From an uncultured Pelagibacteraceae bacterium (GTDB lineage Bacteria > Pseudomonadota > Alphaproteobacteria > Pelagibacterales > Pelagibacteraceae), in contig CACISK010000003.1 in assembly GCA_902589315.1 (NCBI GenBank), forward strand, positions 62,001-126,000: a DNA stretch of 64,000 nucleotides. Direction: 5' to 3'. Within the stretch, counting starts at the first letter, position 1, and the number at the start of each line of letters is the position of its first letter. The translations under genes and the position numbers were made by a program. Under the pieces are notes generated by a model, which was not told the origin of the DNA, made no database searches, and was given only the letters and a program-made list of their open reading frames with translations. Positions 31,000-39,184 of the stretch are shown in pieces.

Positions 31000-31680
31000 T
31001 TATTTCGGTAAAACAATTACACTTTCTAGTGCTACTACTAAATTTATATCATCCTTCTCTTTTTTGATGCCACATCCATAAACTCTGTAAGCAATACCAT
31101 CACTACCTGTATTTCCAGCTTCTTTTTTTACACTTGTTCCTGTGCCTTTAAATGGAGCAGAGCCTACCTGCTCTATAAAATATTGATAGTAAAATTTCTT
31201 TAATTTATCGATTTCACTCTTGGGAATGGTTTTTGAACCTATACTGTCATCCAGTATTACCCCAAAGTTCCAACTTTCAGCAACAACGACTTTGTAGTTT
31301 TTTTTGTTTACTTGAAAAGAATTATAACAAGTATCAGATTGTGATAGGTAATTATCTGAGCTCATAGATTTGGAATTATAGTTTTTTTGGGTCATATTAG
31401 TAGGAAAACTTACTGTATTGTTAGGAAGATTTCTTTTGCTCATATCCCTTTGATGATTGCTTATATTCCAAGGTCCTAAAGATTGATTGAGCACATATCT
31501 CTCTCCTTCAAGAAGTGCTGTTTCTGCAACATAAAAGGTTTGTTGATATTCATCACTTCGATTGTTGCTTTGATGGTCTCCAGCAGAAATTACAATAAGA
31601 GCACCACCCATCAATGACATTACTAGCATCAAAACTAATGAAAGAACTAGCGCAAAACCTTTTTCATTATTATTTATCAT
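31000..31680 (-). CDS. pilX: Minor pilin PilX
   Basis: The 226-residue protein begins NNNEKGFALVLSLVLMLVMSL with a prepilin-like hydrophobic helix, as in the PilX N-terminal domain. Position +5 after the KG cleavage site is not the usual Glu, which is normal for PilX-type minor pilins. Four Cys lie in the C-terminal globular part. The gene follows pilW with a one-base overlap in the order fimT, pilV, pilW, pilX, pilY1. PilX is part of the priming complex at the pilus tip. Confidence 0.88.
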   Translation of the reverse strand: MINNNEKGFALVLSLVLMLVMSLMGGALIVISAGDHQSNNRSDEYQQTFYVAETALLEGERYVLNQSLGPWNISNHQRDMSKRNLPNNTVSFPTNMTQKNYNSKSMSSDNYLSQSDTCYNSFQVNKKNYKVVVAESWNFGVILDDSIGSKTIPKSEIDKLKKFYYQYFIEQVGSAPFKGTGTSVKKEAGNTGSDGIAYRVYGCGIKKEKDDINLVVALESVIVLPK

Positions 31681-32516
31681 TATAATGTTCCCATGTTTCT
31701 TGCATGTGCAGTTACAACTATTGTTTCTCTAAAATATTTATCATTCCTAGTTTTCTTTCTAAGAGGATTATTTAATGTAAACTTGGTTCTATCTTTATCA
31801 GATCTATAGAATTTTTTTGTTGATCTTATAGAAAGCGCTATATCAACAGTTTTAATTTTATATAATTTATCTTTTGTTGCATTATTTGTGGTTGGTGGAG
31901 GATCTATTAATTTACCTTCGTCATCTATCGGTAAAAAAACTAAATCATCAATATAATCTGCAACTAATTGTTTTTCATAAGTTGCATTATTTCCATCTGT
32001 CCTAGGATTTTTCCAATTACTTCCAGTTTCATCCCAAATAACTTTAGTTTTATATACAGCAAATGCATTGATAGGTGGAAATTTATTTCCTGGTAATGGA
32101 GGTGCACTTTTATCAGGAAGTTTTGAACGTTCACAGCTATAAGTTACTTTATATCTTTGAAAAGTATATTTTGGTGTTTTGCTTTCATCATATTTCATGT
32201 CACCATAAACAATATCTATTGTATCACATGCAGTATTAAAATTTGATGCTTTGGTAATTAGAATTGGAACATGTTCATTTGTAGTTTTCACTGTATCACC
32301 ATAATATTTAAAACCAGCATTTCTTATGTCAGCCATTATCATCCCCAAAACTACTTTACCTTGATTAGATATTTTTGCTTTATCAGTAACTTGTGAATAT
32401 GAATTATTTACAACATTGTATGATGTTAACATTGCACCCATCATTATGACAGAAATTACAATACCTAATAAAATTTCAATTAAAGTTACTCCAGATATGT
32501 TACTTAGTTTTTTCAT
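31680..32516 (-). CDS. pilW: Minor pilin PilW
   Basis: The 278-residue protein has a prepilin leader and methylation helix (NISGVTLIEILLGIVISVIM), with cleavage expected at SG|VTLIE and Glu at mature position 5. The length and the segment GKVVLGMIMADIRNAGF match PilW-family minor pilins. It overlaps pilV by one base and pilX by one base, so translation is coupled. Predicted role is pilus initiation with FimT, PilV, PilX and PilY1. Confidence 0.9.
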   Translation of the reverse strand: MKKLSNISGVTLIEILLGIVISVIMMGAMLTSYNVVNNSYSQVTDKAKISNQGKVVLGMIMADIRNAGFKYYGDTVKTTNEHVPILITKASNFNTACDTIDIVYGDMKYDESKTPKYTFQRYKVTYSCERSKLPDKSAPPLPGNKFPPINAFAVYKTKVIWDETGSNWKNPRTDGNNATYEKQLVADYIDDLVFLPIDDEGKLIDPPPTTNNATKDKLYKIKTVDIALSIRSTKKFYRSDKDRTKFTLNNPLRKKTRNDKYFRETIVVTAHARNMGTL

Positions 32517-33136
32517 TATCTTATTTGAAAATATAAATATCCTTTCTTAGGTTTTTTATTTCCCTGATTATCAATTCTTCCTGTACTGATATTTACTTCC
32601 ATTCGGCCAATTACCATTTGGTCATAAAGCCTTGTTCCATTGTAATTTTTATTATTATTGTAAGTGCAAACATTACCGGAAGCGGCATTATTGCAAATAT
32701 CATATACTTTAAGTTCTTTTTTATTTTCTACTCCCTTGCATTTTAATCTTCTTTTAGAAAATCTATTTGCCCACTTATATTTTTTAGCATCTACAGTGTT
32801 AGTGAAAGTTTGAGATGTGGAAGATCCAGAATTGCAACTAGGTGCGTTCCAAGAAGTTTTTCCACTTTTTTCTTGGGAAATTAAATAATCAGTTAAAGAA
32901 ACTTTACTTGTTGGCGATGATGCATTTTTCTCTGATATTAAATCTTCAGCAACCATTGAAATTAGAAGGCCTGATTTGGTTCTTTCACCTGATACATCAA
33001 TTGAACGTATTGAATATTGAACCATCTGAAAAATAGCAATAAATCCTATTGCAATTATAGCGGTTGATACCAAAGCTTCTAATATAGTTATTCCCTTATC
33101 AAATCTATTTTGTTTACATTCGTGTCCAAGCACCAC
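32516..33136 (-). CDS. pilV: Minor pilin PilV
   Basis: The product carries the prepilin motif DKG|ITILEALVSTAIIAIGF, with Glu at mature position 5 and a PilV-like helix. The open frame extends upstream to an ATG at 33184, but a GGAG sequence lies five bases before the GTG at 33136. That start gives a 15-residue leader, typical of prepilins, and reduces the overlap with fimT from 71 to 23 bases. The mature part has several Cys. Cleavage by PilD and a place in the pilus tip complex are expected. Confidence 0.87.
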   Translation of the reverse strand: MVLGHECKQNRFDKGITILEALVSTAIIAIGFIAIFQMVQYSIRSIDVSGERTKSGLLISMVAEDLISEKNASSPTSKVSLTDYLISQEKSGKTSWNAPSCNSGSSTSQTFTNTVDAKKYKWANRFSKRRLKCKGVENKKELKVYDICNNAASGNVCTYNNNKNYNGTRLYDQMVIGRMEVNISTGRIDNQGNKKPKKGYLYFQIR

Positions 33137-33728
33137 TTTTACTCCATTTAAATTTGTTAACATTTCCAAATCTTGTCCATTCAATCAAGTATGAATGTTT
33201 TCCTGGACAACCTGAGCCACTTCGACAAATCATTATAAATTTATCTGTAACATTTGAAGAATTTTCTAAGTTGATATTTTGTTGTCCGTTGAAGATACCA
33301 TCGGTTCCATAATTTTTTTCTCTCAAAGAAAAACAAATTGACGATTTTTTCGTCAAGTTTGTTGCAACAGAAAAAGTTTGCTGATCAATAGTTTTAGTAA
33401 ACCATTTCGCATCATTTTTACATGTTACGTCTAAACCTTTATTCAGTCTGTCAGAAAAATTTTTTCTATCAATTCCAACAGTAGTAACACTAGTAGATGA
33501 TGCAGTGCTTTCAAAAGTAATTTTTACAACTTCGAGACTTCCGTTTGCTGTGCGTGTATTGGCCATATTAATAGCATTTGCAATTTTTTCAGCTGCTGTT
33601 CTAACTTCCCTATCTTTTTGCCAACTCATAAAGTTAGGCATACCTATGGCCGAAACCAATGCTACTATTGAAATAACAACAAGCAACTCGAGTAATGTAA
33701 AACCTTTAATGTTCTGATCTTGCAGCAC
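33114..33728 (-). CDS. fimT: Minor pilin FimT/GspH-type
   Basis: The 204-residue protein has the canonical motif IKG|FTLLELLVVISIVAL, then a GspH/FimT-like segment REVRTAAEKIANAINMANTRT. FimT is a minor pilin; in some species it binds DNA during natural transformation. Lys and Arg residues are frequent in the last 30 residues, but DNA binding is not shown by the sequence. The start is GTG and lies within the last 23 bases of pilT. Confidence 0.88.
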   Translation of the reverse strand: MLQDQNIKGFTLLELLVVISIVALVSAIGMPNFMSWQKDREVRTAAEKIANAINMANTRTANGSLEVVKITFESTASSTSVTTVGIDRKNFSDRLNKGLDVTCKNDAKWFTKTIDQQTFSVATNLTKKSSICFSLREKNYGTDGIFNGQQNINLENSSNVTDKFIMICRSGSGCPGKHSYLIEWTRFGNVNKFKWSKSGAWTRM

Positions 33729-34722
33729 CTGGATCTATTTTCCCTGCTTTAGCCAATTCTTCTAAAGATTTTTCCATTGTTATCATACCATCTCTTACTG
33801 CAGTTTGCATGATGCTTGGAATTTGATGAATTTTAGCTTCTCTAATTAAGTTTTGTATTGGTGCTGTACATTTCATAATTTCAAATGCTCCAACTCTACC
33901 CGCACCATCTCTTGTTTTTAACAATCTTTGTGTAACAACCATTTTTAAAGATGTTGAAATTTGAGCTCTTATTTGCTCTTGTTGTTCAGGTGGAAACACA
34001 TCAATAATTCTGTTTATTGTACTTGGTGCACCACTTGTGTGAAGAGTTCCAAATACTAAGTGACCTGTTTCTGCAGCGGTTAATGCAAGACTAATAGTTT
34101 CTAAATCTCTCATTTCGCCAACTAAAATTACATCTGGATCTTCTCTAAGAGCTGCCTTTAAAGCCGCAGCAAATGTTTCTGTTTGTTTGCCTACTTCTCT
34201 ATGAGAAACGATACTTTTGTTATCTTGATGAATAAATTCAACTGGATCTTCAACAGTAATAATATTTGCCGTTCTTGTTTTATTTATTTCATTAACAATG
34301 GCTGCAAGCGTAGTTGATTTTCCTGAACCTGTTGGACCAGTAACTAAAACTAGTCCTTTGTGAAAGTCGACAATATCATAAAGAGACTGAGGTAAATTAA
34401 ATTGATCCATTTCAGGAATTTTACTTTCCACTCTCCTACAAACGCATGCTGGACCTTTAATTGTTTTATAAAAGTTTGCTCTAAATCTTAATCCACTTAA
34501 TGTTACCGAAGTATCTAATTCGTGAGTTTTATCAAATTTATTTAATTCATGTTCACTACAGTTCATTGATAATAAATCTTTTATATCTTGAGCCGTAACC
34601 ATTACTTCTTGAACCTTAATAATCTCGCCAGTTTGTCTGTAAGCTAATGGAGCTCCAGCCCTTATGTGGAAATCAGAAATCTTCTTGTTATTTTTTGCCA
34701 GTTCTTCTAATTTTTCAAACAT
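33706..34722 (-). CDS. pilT: Pilus retraction ATPase PilT
   Basis: PilT powers pilus retraction, twitching and DNA uptake. The 338-residue length is typical. Visible motifs are the N-terminal SDFHIRAGAPLAYRQTGEI, Walker A GPTGSGKST, the Asp box ITVEDPVEF, Walker B ILVGEMRDLETISLALTAAETGH and the His box HLVFGTLHTSG. It is the first gene of the minus-strand pil run (pilT, fimT, pilV, pilW, pilX, unknown, pilY1). It is divergent from pilM with 126 bases between, which must hold promoters for both operons. Confidence 0.95.
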   Translation of the reverse strand: MFEKLEELAKNNKKISDFHIRAGAPLAYRQTGEIIKVQEVMVTAQDIKDLLSMNCSEHELNKFDKTHELDTSVTLSGLRFRANFYKTIKGPACVCRRVESKIPEMDQFNLPQSLYDIVDFHKGLVLVTGPTGSGKSTTLAAIVNEINKTRTANIITVEDPVEFIHQDNKSIVSHREVGKQTETFAAALKAALREDPDVILVGEMRDLETISLALTAAETGHLVFGTLHTSGAPSTINRIIDVFPPEQQEQIRAQISTSLKMVVTQRLLKTRDGAGRVGAFEIMKCTAPIQNLIREAKIHQIPSIMQTAVRDGMITMEKSLEELAKAGKIDPGAARSEH

Positions 34723-34848
34723 TCAATATTGTTACTATAATTATAAGTAATTTTTAGTTATTTATTTCAAAAAAACTCATTATGTACTACTCGGGCTTTT
34801 TATTCTAGTAAAAGTTGAGTATATAGATAAAATTCAAAATATAAAAAT

Positions 34849-36564
34849 ATGAAAAATCCTTTTGCAAATCTTTTTAAAAAGAAGAGTAAAGATGGTGCGC
34901 CAGACAAACCTGTGCCAAAACTAGATGCGGGTAACAAGAAAGAAGGTTTTTTTAGCAAACTATTAAAAAATAGATTAGGAAAATCCTCAATAAAGGGTGA
35001 AGAAATTTTAGGTGTTGAATTGACACCAAACGAAATTAGACTTGCTCAGGTATCCAGCAATAAAGCAAACCAATGGGTCTTAGATAAATTTTATGTTCAT
35101 AAATTTGAAGGAGTTCCTGATGGTGGAACAGTTTTAGAAAATCAAGACAAAATTGCTGAAGAGCTAAAGTTATCTTTGTTAAAGTCAAAAGTTTCAACAA
35201 CCAATGCTGCAATAGCAATTCCTGTCACAAGTGCAATCATTAGGGTTGTGACCGCGCCTTTAATGACTGAAGAAGAATTAAAAAAAGCTATTGATACAGA
35301 TTCACTTTGGGAAAATTTAGTTCAACTAACAGATAACTTAGCTGAGTATTCAATATTCCATCAAGTCATAAATAAAGACGAAAAAGCTAACACAATGGAT
35401 ATATTATTCGTTGCTTCAAAGCTTTCAGATATTAATAGTTATACAGCAATTATTAAAAAAGGTGGATTAAACGCTGTAATTATCGACGTTAAATGTTTTG
35501 CTTTAAAATCTGCAGTAGACCAAATTAATCAAATAGCTGGATCAATTGAAGATTCAAATTTAACAGCAGTTCTAGAATTCGGACTTGACGAAAATTATGT
35601 AATGATACTTTATGAAAATAATCCAATCATAACTGATATATTTATTAGAGCTCAAGATAGAAAAACTTTATCTGAAAGTAACAATCAAGAAGAAATGGAT
35701 GCTTTGGTTAGAAGATATATGACTCAGGTTAAACAAGCTGTTCAAGATTTTGAAACAAAATATGAAAAAAGAATTAGAAATTTAAAAGTAACATCTAATT
35801 TACCAAACGTTGAAGATTATTTAGCAAGCTTTAGAAAAAATATGGTTAACACCGGCTATAATCTTTTTAATCCATTTGATGGAATTAAGATACCTGCACA
35901 AATTGAAAATGAAACAAAATTAAGTAATCCATCTTATTTTTCAACAGTTATGGGATTAGCTTTTAGAAAGTTAGATGTATTTGGTTATTATAAATTTGTA
36001 ACTGCAGTAAAAAATATAAATCTTCTTCCAAACAGAGAAAATATGATTGCACAAAAAAAAGCTAAAGCATTTTCAAATTTTGCATTTAAAGGAATTGCTG
36101 GAATAGTAGTTGCAATATATGTTGTTCTTTTTGGATTTTCATTTTGGCAAATTACAGATTTAAACAAAAAGATAGCTGGATATGAGGACGTTAAACAAAC
36201 TCATGAGCTAAGGAATTTGGAAAGAAATAAATACCTTAAAGAAAAAAATTTAATGGATAAAGCCCTTGAGCTAAGCCAGTCAATAAAATCAAATAAGACT
36301 ATTAGTTTTAAAGTTTTAGCTCAAATTGCCTCTGCAGTACCAAAAAGAGTTAAATTCAGTTCTATTGATTACAACGGTTCAGATTTAATAGTTATTGAAG
36401 GTTCGGCTTTTAGCGATCAAGATATTTTAAAGTTAATAAGCAATTTAAATAACAAAAAATTAATTTCACAAGCATCTTTAGCAAGTATGACCTTGCCTAA
36501 TGACCAACAGAGCTCTCAAACAATGAAGGGCTTCAAGATAGCTTGCATTTTGGAGAGCGCGTAA
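34849..36564 (+). CDS. pilM: PilM-PilN fusion protein of the pilus alignment complex
   Basis: The 571-residue protein joins two normally separate components. Residues ~50-380 are an actin-like PilM (GEEILGVELTPNEIRLAQV, IAIPVTSAIIRVV, TAVLEFGLDENYVMIL). After a short linker, residues 390-397 read INLLPNRE, the PilN N-terminal motif that binds the PilM groove. A single membrane segment (~413-433), a helical stretch and a PilN-like periplasmic domain (~475-571) follow. The pilO gene starts at the stop, so no separate pilN exists. A ~50-residue Lys-rich N-terminal extension precedes the PilM core. In the pilus machine PilM is cytosolic and PilN spans the inner membrane; the fusion would lock a 1:1 ratio. 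Confidence 0.9.
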   Translation: MKNPFANLFKKKSKDGAPDKPVPKLDAGNKKEGFFSKLLKNRLGKSSIKGEEILGVELTPNEIRLAQVSSNKANQWVLDKFYVHKFEGVPDGGTVLENQDKIAEELKLSLLKSKVSTTNAAIAIPVTSAIIRVVTAPLMTEEELKKAIDTDSLWENLVQLTDNLAEYSIFHQVINKDEKANTMDILFVASKLSDINSYTAIIKKGGLNAVIIDVKCFALKSAVDQINQIAGSIEDSNLTAVLEFGLDENYVMILYENNPIITDIFIRAQDRKTLSESNNQEEMDALVRRYMTQVKQAVQDFETKYEKRIRNLKVTSNLPNVEDYLASFRKNMVNTGYNLFNPFDGIKIPAQIENETKLSNPSYFSTVMGLAFRKLDVFGYYKFVTAVKNINLLPNRENMIAQKKAKAFSNFAFKGIAGIVVAIYVVLFGFSFWQITDLNKKIAGYEDVKQTHELRNLERNKYLKEKNLMDKALELSQSIKSNKTISFKVLAQIASAVPKRVKFSSIDYNGSDLIVIEGSAFSDQDILKLISNLNNKKLISQASLASMTLPNDQQSSQTMKGFKIACILESA

Positions 36565-37202
36565 TGGATTTAAAAAATATGACAATGGATGATTTGAAAC
36601 AAAAATTTTCAACTATTGATAAAAAAACAATAATTAAATTTGGAATTGGATTTGGTGCAATTATTATTTTCTTAATCATTTATTATGCAATTTTAAATCC
36701 AATGGTAAAAGAGAGAAAGGCTAAGTTTGATGATAAAATTTTGAAGGAAAATGAAATCAATCAGTTTGAAAATGACATAATTACACTAAAAAAAAATATA
36801 AAAAAAAGAAAACCTGAATTTGAAGCTAGTTCAACTTTGTTTCACTCAAAAGCTGAGGTTGAAGGTTTGTATGAAAGTTTGAGCAAGCATGCAGCTGTTA
36901 ATGGATTGGTTATTTCAAAAATACAAAAGAAAAAACCTAAACCAGTACTAAAAGCTGGAAATGCAGAGCAATCTGAAAACAATTTAACAAAGGAAATGGT
37001 TTCGTATTATAAAATTCCAGTAGACTACGAAATAAAGGGTAATTTCCTTGGATATATTAAGTTCAAAAGAGCAGTGTCTAAACAAAAAAAAATGTTAAAT
37101 TTTGACAAAGAGACGATAAGTGTAGTACAAAATGATTCAACTGGAGCGATAGTAGCAAAAGGTGAATTAACAATTGTAGGAATGCCTGATGAATTTTTTT
37201 AA
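36564..37202 (+). CDS. pilO: Pilus alignment protein PilO
   Basis: PilO is an inner-membrane protein that dimerises with PilN and links PilM to the secretin through PilP. The protein has one membrane segment (FGIGFGAIIIFLIIYYAIL, ~residues 24-44), a coiled coil (~50-85) and a small alpha/beta periplasmic domain. The start is ATG 36564, which overlaps the pilM-N stop by one base and has GGAG eight bases upstream; an earlier in-frame start at 36543 is less likely. The stop overlaps pilP by 14 bases. Confidence 0.88.
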   Translation: MDLKNMTMDDLKQKFSTIDKKTIIKFGIGFGAIIIFLIIYYAILNPMVKERKAKFDDKILKENEINQFENDIITLKKNIKKRKPEFEASSTLFHSKAEVEGLYESLSKHAAVNGLVISKIQKKKPKPVLKAGNAEQSENNLTKEMVSYYKIPVDYEIKGNFLGYIKFKRAVSKQKKMLNFDKETISVVQNDSTGAIVAKGELTIVGMPDEFF

Positions 37203-37644
37203 AATAATCTTACTAACTTTATTTTTCTTTATTAGTTCTTTAACTTTAGTTATCGCAGACAATCACGATCAAAAAAAAGAAGTCTTAGAGCAAGTAAAAG
37301 AAATAGCAAAAGAAATAGAAGATGACGAAGAGGTTCCATTAAATGATCCTTTTGCTGGAAACGAAGGTACAAGCTCGATGTCAGGAAACATACCTGCTGA
37401 AGAGCAAGAAAATGAATTAAGCTTATACAATTTTAAATTAGCAGGATTAATATCTGGAAAAGATCATAGTTATATTTCGATAGTAAACTCTGGAGGAGAA
37501 GTTTTAACTTTAACTCTTGGCCAATACTTGGGCAAAATTCAATTAGTAGACTTAAGATTGACTGAAGCGATATTTAAAAAAGATGATGGTAAATTCATGA
37601 TTATTGATTTTAATAATCAAGTAAGAGAGTCAGATGATTATTAA
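37189..37644 (+). CDS. pilP: Pilus assembly protein PilP
   Basis: PilP bridges PilN/PilO to the PilQ secretin. The 151-residue product has an N-terminal signal or anchor (~residues 1-23) without a lipobox Cys, an acidic linker (KEIEDDEEVPLNDPF) and the compact beta domain of PilP/GspC (FKLAGLISGKDHSYISIVNSGGEVLTLTLGQYLG). PilP is usually a lipoprotein, so the missing Cys is atypical. Overlaps: 14 bases with pilO, 11 bases with pilQ. Confidence 0.87.
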   Translation: MNFFKIILLTLFFFISSLTLVIADNHDQKKEVLEQVKEIAKEIEDDEEVPLNDPFAGNEGTSSMSGNIPAEEQENELSLYNFKLAGLISGKDHSYISIVNSGGEVLTLTLGQYLGKIQLVDLRLTEAIFKKDDGKFMIIDFNNQVRESDDY

Positions 37645-39184
37645 AAAATATTTCAATATAATTTTTCTTTTAGCTTTAGCTTTTATTTTGAGCGCCTGTG
37701 GTCCAAATTCAAAATACAACAAACCATTTAAACACAACACGCCCTTAATTAAAGATAAAAATATTGTTAATTCAGGAAAATCTGAAGTTGCAAAAACACT
37801 TGAAATGGGACCCAAGCCTATTGAAGGTGACTCTAGAAAATTAGGAAAAAGAAAGAAAATATCATCTGAAGCACAACGAAACTACCTGATAATTTCTGAC
37901 GAATACCCATTATTAAAACAAAGGGTAACATTAAAATTCAAAAACTTAGATTACAAAGAAACAATGAAACTAATGGGTAAAATTGGTGAGATTAACATAC
38001 TTGTTGGGGACGAAGTGGCTGGAGCAATTTCTGCAGAATTAATTGATGTGCCTTGGGATAAGGCTTTTCAAGCCTTGTTAGATATGAAAAATTTTGCATC
38101 TGATGTAGATGTAGCAAGTAATCTAATAAGAATTCACTCTCCTGAAACCTTGACAGCTCAAGAAACATATAAATCTGAAAGGGCACAAGCTGTTAAAAGA
38201 AAAGTAGAGTTAGAAGACAGTGTTGAACCAATTTATTCTGAAATTTTTAGACTTTATTATATTACACCTGCGCAGGCAAAAGCGACAATTGAGGAATTAT
38301 TTACACAATCAGCTGGAGATAGTTCTTTTTCTCCAATTCAAATTACTGAAGAGGCAACGACAAGGTCTATAATTGTTAGAGGCAAGGAAAAAGATTTAGA
38401 TGTTGTAGATAAAGTAGTGAAGGAAATTGATATAAGAACTAAGCAAGTTTTAATTGAAGCATTTATCGTTGAAGCCAATTCAGATTTTGAAAGAGCTTTA
38501 GGTTCTAGATTGGGAGGATACTACAATAGAGCTGGTAAAATATCAGGTGGAACAGCTGGAACTAGTAGTGGTAGTGCTTTTGGAACTGATTTAGATACAG
38601 CAGCAGGATTAGGAGCAGCCACGGATAGTTTAGCCAACTTTCCTGTAACTGGAGCAACAAGTGGAATTGGAATATTGAGAAGAACTGGTTCGGGGGTTCT
38701 TAAAGCAGAGATAACTGCCTTAGAAAGTATGGGTATGGGTAAAACTATTTCTAATCCAAAGGTATTTACTTTAGATAACCAATTAGCAACGGTAACGCAA
38801 GGTGAAGAAATCCCTTATCAAACTACTTCTGATGGAACTACATCTACTTCATTTAAAGAAGCTGCTTTGAAACTTGAAGTTACCCCAAGCATTATAGGAG
38901 ATGGAAATGTTCTGCTAACCATTAAAGTAAACAATGATACTCCAAATAGATCAGCTGGTGGAGATGAACCGCCAATAAATAAAATGGAAATTGTTACAAA
39001 ATTACTCGTGGCTGACGGAGATATAGTTGTAATTGGTGGAATTAAGAAAAATATTGTTTCTCAAAACAAAAATCAAACACCAGGAATAGGCAATATGCCA
39101 GTTATTGGTAACCTCTTTAAAGGTAAGTCAAATTCTGATAATCTTGATGAACTATTGGTATTTATAGCACCAAGAATTTTATAA
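37634..39184 (+). CDS. pilQ: Type IV pilus secretin PilQ, lipoprotein form
   Basis: PilQ forms the outer-membrane channel for the pilus. The 516-residue protein has a type II signal peptide with lipobox LSAC (Cys ~22), an N0/STN-like domain (~95-175; VTLKFKNLDYKETMKLM), one secretin N domain (~200-270) and the secretin core (~275-516; VLIEAFIVEAN, TISNPKVFTLDNQLATVTQGEEIPY, LLVFIAPRIL). AMIN domains, common at the start of PilQ, are not visible, and the protein is short. The lipobox resembles MshL-type secretins, but the pilMNOPQ order supports PilQ. It overlaps pilB by one base. Confidence 0.92.
   Translation: MIIKKYFNIIFLLALAFILSACGPNSKYNKPFKHNTPLIKDKNIVNSGKSEVAKTLEMGPKPIEGDSRKLGKRKKISSEAQRNYLIISDEYPLLKQRVTLKFKNLDYKETMKLMGKIGEINILVGDEVAGAISAELIDVPWDKAFQALLDMKNFASDVDVASNLIRIHSPETLTAQETYKSERAQAVKRKVELEDSVEPIYSEIFRLYYITPAQAKATIEELFTQSAGDSSFSPIQITEEATTRSIIVRGKEKDLDVVDKVVKEIDIRTKQVLIEAFIVEANSDFERALGSRLGGYYNRAGKISGGTAGTSSGSAFGTDLDTAAGLGAATDSLANFPVTGATSGIGILRRTGSGVLKAEITALESMGMGKTISNPKVFTLDNQLATVTQGEEIPYQTTSDGTTSTSFKEAALKLEVTPSIIGDGNVLLTIKVNNDTPNRSAGGDEPPINKMEIVTKLLVADGDIVVIGGIKKNIVSQNKNQTPGIGNMPVIGNLFKGKSNSDNLDELLVFIAPRIL

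Noticed and set aside
34723..34848. Shared ATTATGTA motif between the pilT/pilM gap and the pilin promoter
   Set aside because: An eight-base AT-rich word occurring in two gaps is expected by chance at this base composition.
37634..39184. MSHA-type secretin MshL
   Set aside because: The lipobox is MshL-like, but the uninterrupted pilM-N, O, P, Q, B, C order supports type IVa PilQ.
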